NCBI GenBank assembly: GCA_965214125.1
Contig: CBDCBA010000011.1
Coordinates: 10,523-74,522 of the forward strand
Direction of reading: 5' to 3'
Length of the DNA: 64,000 nucleotides
Source: CBDCBA01 sp965214125
GTDB lineage: Bacteria; Planctomycetota; Phycisphaerae; Tepidisphaerales; Tepidisphaeraceae
A program made the translations under genes and the position numbers. Under the pieces are notes generated by a model, which did not search any database, was not told the origin of the DNA, and worked only from the letters and a program-made list of their open reading frames with translations. Shown here piece after piece: positions 63,191-64,000 of the stretch (position 1 is its first letter; each line of letters opens with the position of its first letter).

Positions 63191-64000
63191 ATGGCCACCC
63201 GCGTTGCAATCTACGACACCACCCTGCGCGACGGCACGCAGGGCGAAGGCTTCAACCTCAGCCTGCACGACAAGCTCGCCATCGCCGAACGGCTTGACGA
63301 CCTGCGCGTCGACGCCATTGAGGGGGGCTTCCCGCAGAGCAACCCGAAAGACTCGGCCTTCTTCGCCGAGGTCAAGACGCTTGGGCTGAAGCACGCGAAG
63401 GTCGCCGCCTTCGGCATGACCCGACGCCGCGGCACGACTGCGGCCCAAGATGCCGGCGTCAATGCGCTGCTGTCGGCCGAGACACCCATCGTCACTATTG
63501 TCGGCAAGAGCAGCCGCTTTCAGCTAGAGACGGTGCTGGGCGTGGATATCGAGGAAAACCGCGCGATGATCGCCGACACCGTCGGCCACATCGTCGGCGA
63601 GGGGCGCGAGGTGATCTACGACGCCGAGCACTTCTTCGACGCCTTCGCCGAGGACGCCGAGCACGCCTTGTCGACGCTCCGCGCGGCCGCCGATGCAGGG
63701 GCGTCGTGCGCCTGCCTGTGCGACACGAACGGCGGCAGCACGCCCGAGCTTGTTGCCGAGGCCACGAAACGGGCGGTCGCCGCGCTGCCGGGCGTGACGG
63801 TCGGCATTCACACCCACAACGACGGCGGCGTCGCGCTGGCCAACGCCCTCGCCGCCGTCCGGGCGGGCGCGACGCACGGCCAGGGGACCATCAACGGCGT
63901 CGGCGAGCGCTGCGGGAACATGGACCTGCTCCCGTTCATCGCGAGTCTGCTGCTCAAGTACAACGGGTACGACCTGCTCGAAGGCGACGCCTCCCTCGCG
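63191..64000 (+). CDS. Citramalate/isopropylmalate synthase-type enzyme, partial
   Basis: An open frame of 270 codons runs off the right edge. It has the DRE-TIM metallolyase motifs: YDTTLRDGTQGEGFNLSLHD near the start, EGGFPQSNPKD, CLCDTNGGSTPELV, and the metal-binding HTHNDGGVALANALAAVRAG with GTINGVGERCGNMDL. The form (DTTLRDGTQGEG, HTHND) resembles (R)-citramalate synthase (cimA) of the isoleucine route, with 2-isopropylmalate or homocitrate synthase as the alternatives; the C-terminal regulatory domain that would help is missing. Confidence 0.9.
   Translation, partial: MATRVAIYDTTLRDGTQGEGFNLSLHDKLAIAERLDDLRVDAIEGGFPQSNPKDSAFFAEVKTLGLKHAKVAAFGMTRRRGTTAAQDAGVNALLSAETPIVTIVGKSSRFQLETVLGVDIEENRAMIADTVGHIVGEGREVIYDAEHFFDAFAEDAEHALSTLRAAADAGASCACLCDTNGGSTPELVAEATKRAVAALPGVTVGIHTHNDGGVALANALAAVRAGATHGQGTINGVGERCGNMDLLPFIASLLLKYNGYDLLEGDASLA

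Noticed and set aside
1..64000. CRISPR arrays, insertion sequences, prophage, integrases
   Set aside because: No regularly spaced repeats, transposase, integrase, recombinase or structural phage genes were found. The holin-like gene at 28669 belongs to the YqjE family rather than to a prophage.

Overview
The window is 64 kb of GC-rich bacterial chromosome, about 62 protein genes and one tRNA, with no rRNA, phage, transposase or CRISPR array. Gene content points to a Gram-negative, outer-membrane organism: LpxI, a MacA/MacB/TolC-type efflux operon, a TolC-family lipoprotein and the nonmevalonate isoprenoid enzymes IspG and IspH. A eukaryote-type hexokinase, HTH plus receiver proteins, and long palindromes at most operon ends suggest Planctomycetota, perhaps a Phycisphaerae-like lineage. 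The phylum is an inference; there is no 16S gene here to test it.

Layout. 0-4.2 kb: tail of an unknown gene, then astA-astD-astB for arginine succinylation. 4.4-7.8 kb: a Snf2-family ATPase with a co-translated 90-residue partner. 7.9-12.7 kb: hexokinase, truD, nth, a membrane protein and lpxI. 12.9-15.1 kb: a PqqD-like protein with an FtsX/MacB-type permease and a LolD-type ATPase. 15.1-22.7 kb: an MDR dehydrogenase, a HEAT lipoprotein overlapping murI, a lone receiver protein, a Fur regulator divergent from a solute-binding protein. 22.7-27.2 kb: an operon for a nonulosonic (sialic-type) acid, led by a radical-SAM-like protein that lacks its cluster cysteines. 27.3-32.3 kb: small envelope and glycine-zipper proteins and a glucoamylase-like protein. 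32.4-36.9 kb: a YpdA-like flavoprotein, glmM, a MoeB/ThiF protein interrupted in frame by a dispersed palindrome, a YlbF-family protein and an EVE protein. 37.0-43.5 kb: the efflux operon. 43.6-46.9 kb: isomerase, dehydrogenase, kinase and acetyltransferase. 47.0-48.7 kb: a YoeB-type toxin-antitoxin pair. 48.7-52.5 kb: ispG and ispH around a secreted LPP20-like protein. 52.6-57.6 kb: HTH-receiver protein, glycosyltransferase, tRNA-Ala, SpoIIE phosphatase and PilZ protein. 57.7-64 kb: leuS, a CYTH gene and an HD phosphohydrolase both broken by single-base shifts, a cupredoxin that has lost its copper ligands, and a citramalate-synthase-type gene running off the end.

Two genome-wide habits stand out. 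First, almost every operon end carries a long inverted repeat with arms of 12 to 34 bases, from several sequence families. These often supply the stop codon of the neighbouring gene, and in three places they extend or interrupt coding sequence. Second, many first genes of operons have a TAnnnT hexamer only 5-9 bases before the start codon and no Shine-Dalgarno sequence, as expected for leaderless mRNAs. I used this to choose several starts (truD, lpxI, the 13.3 kb permease).
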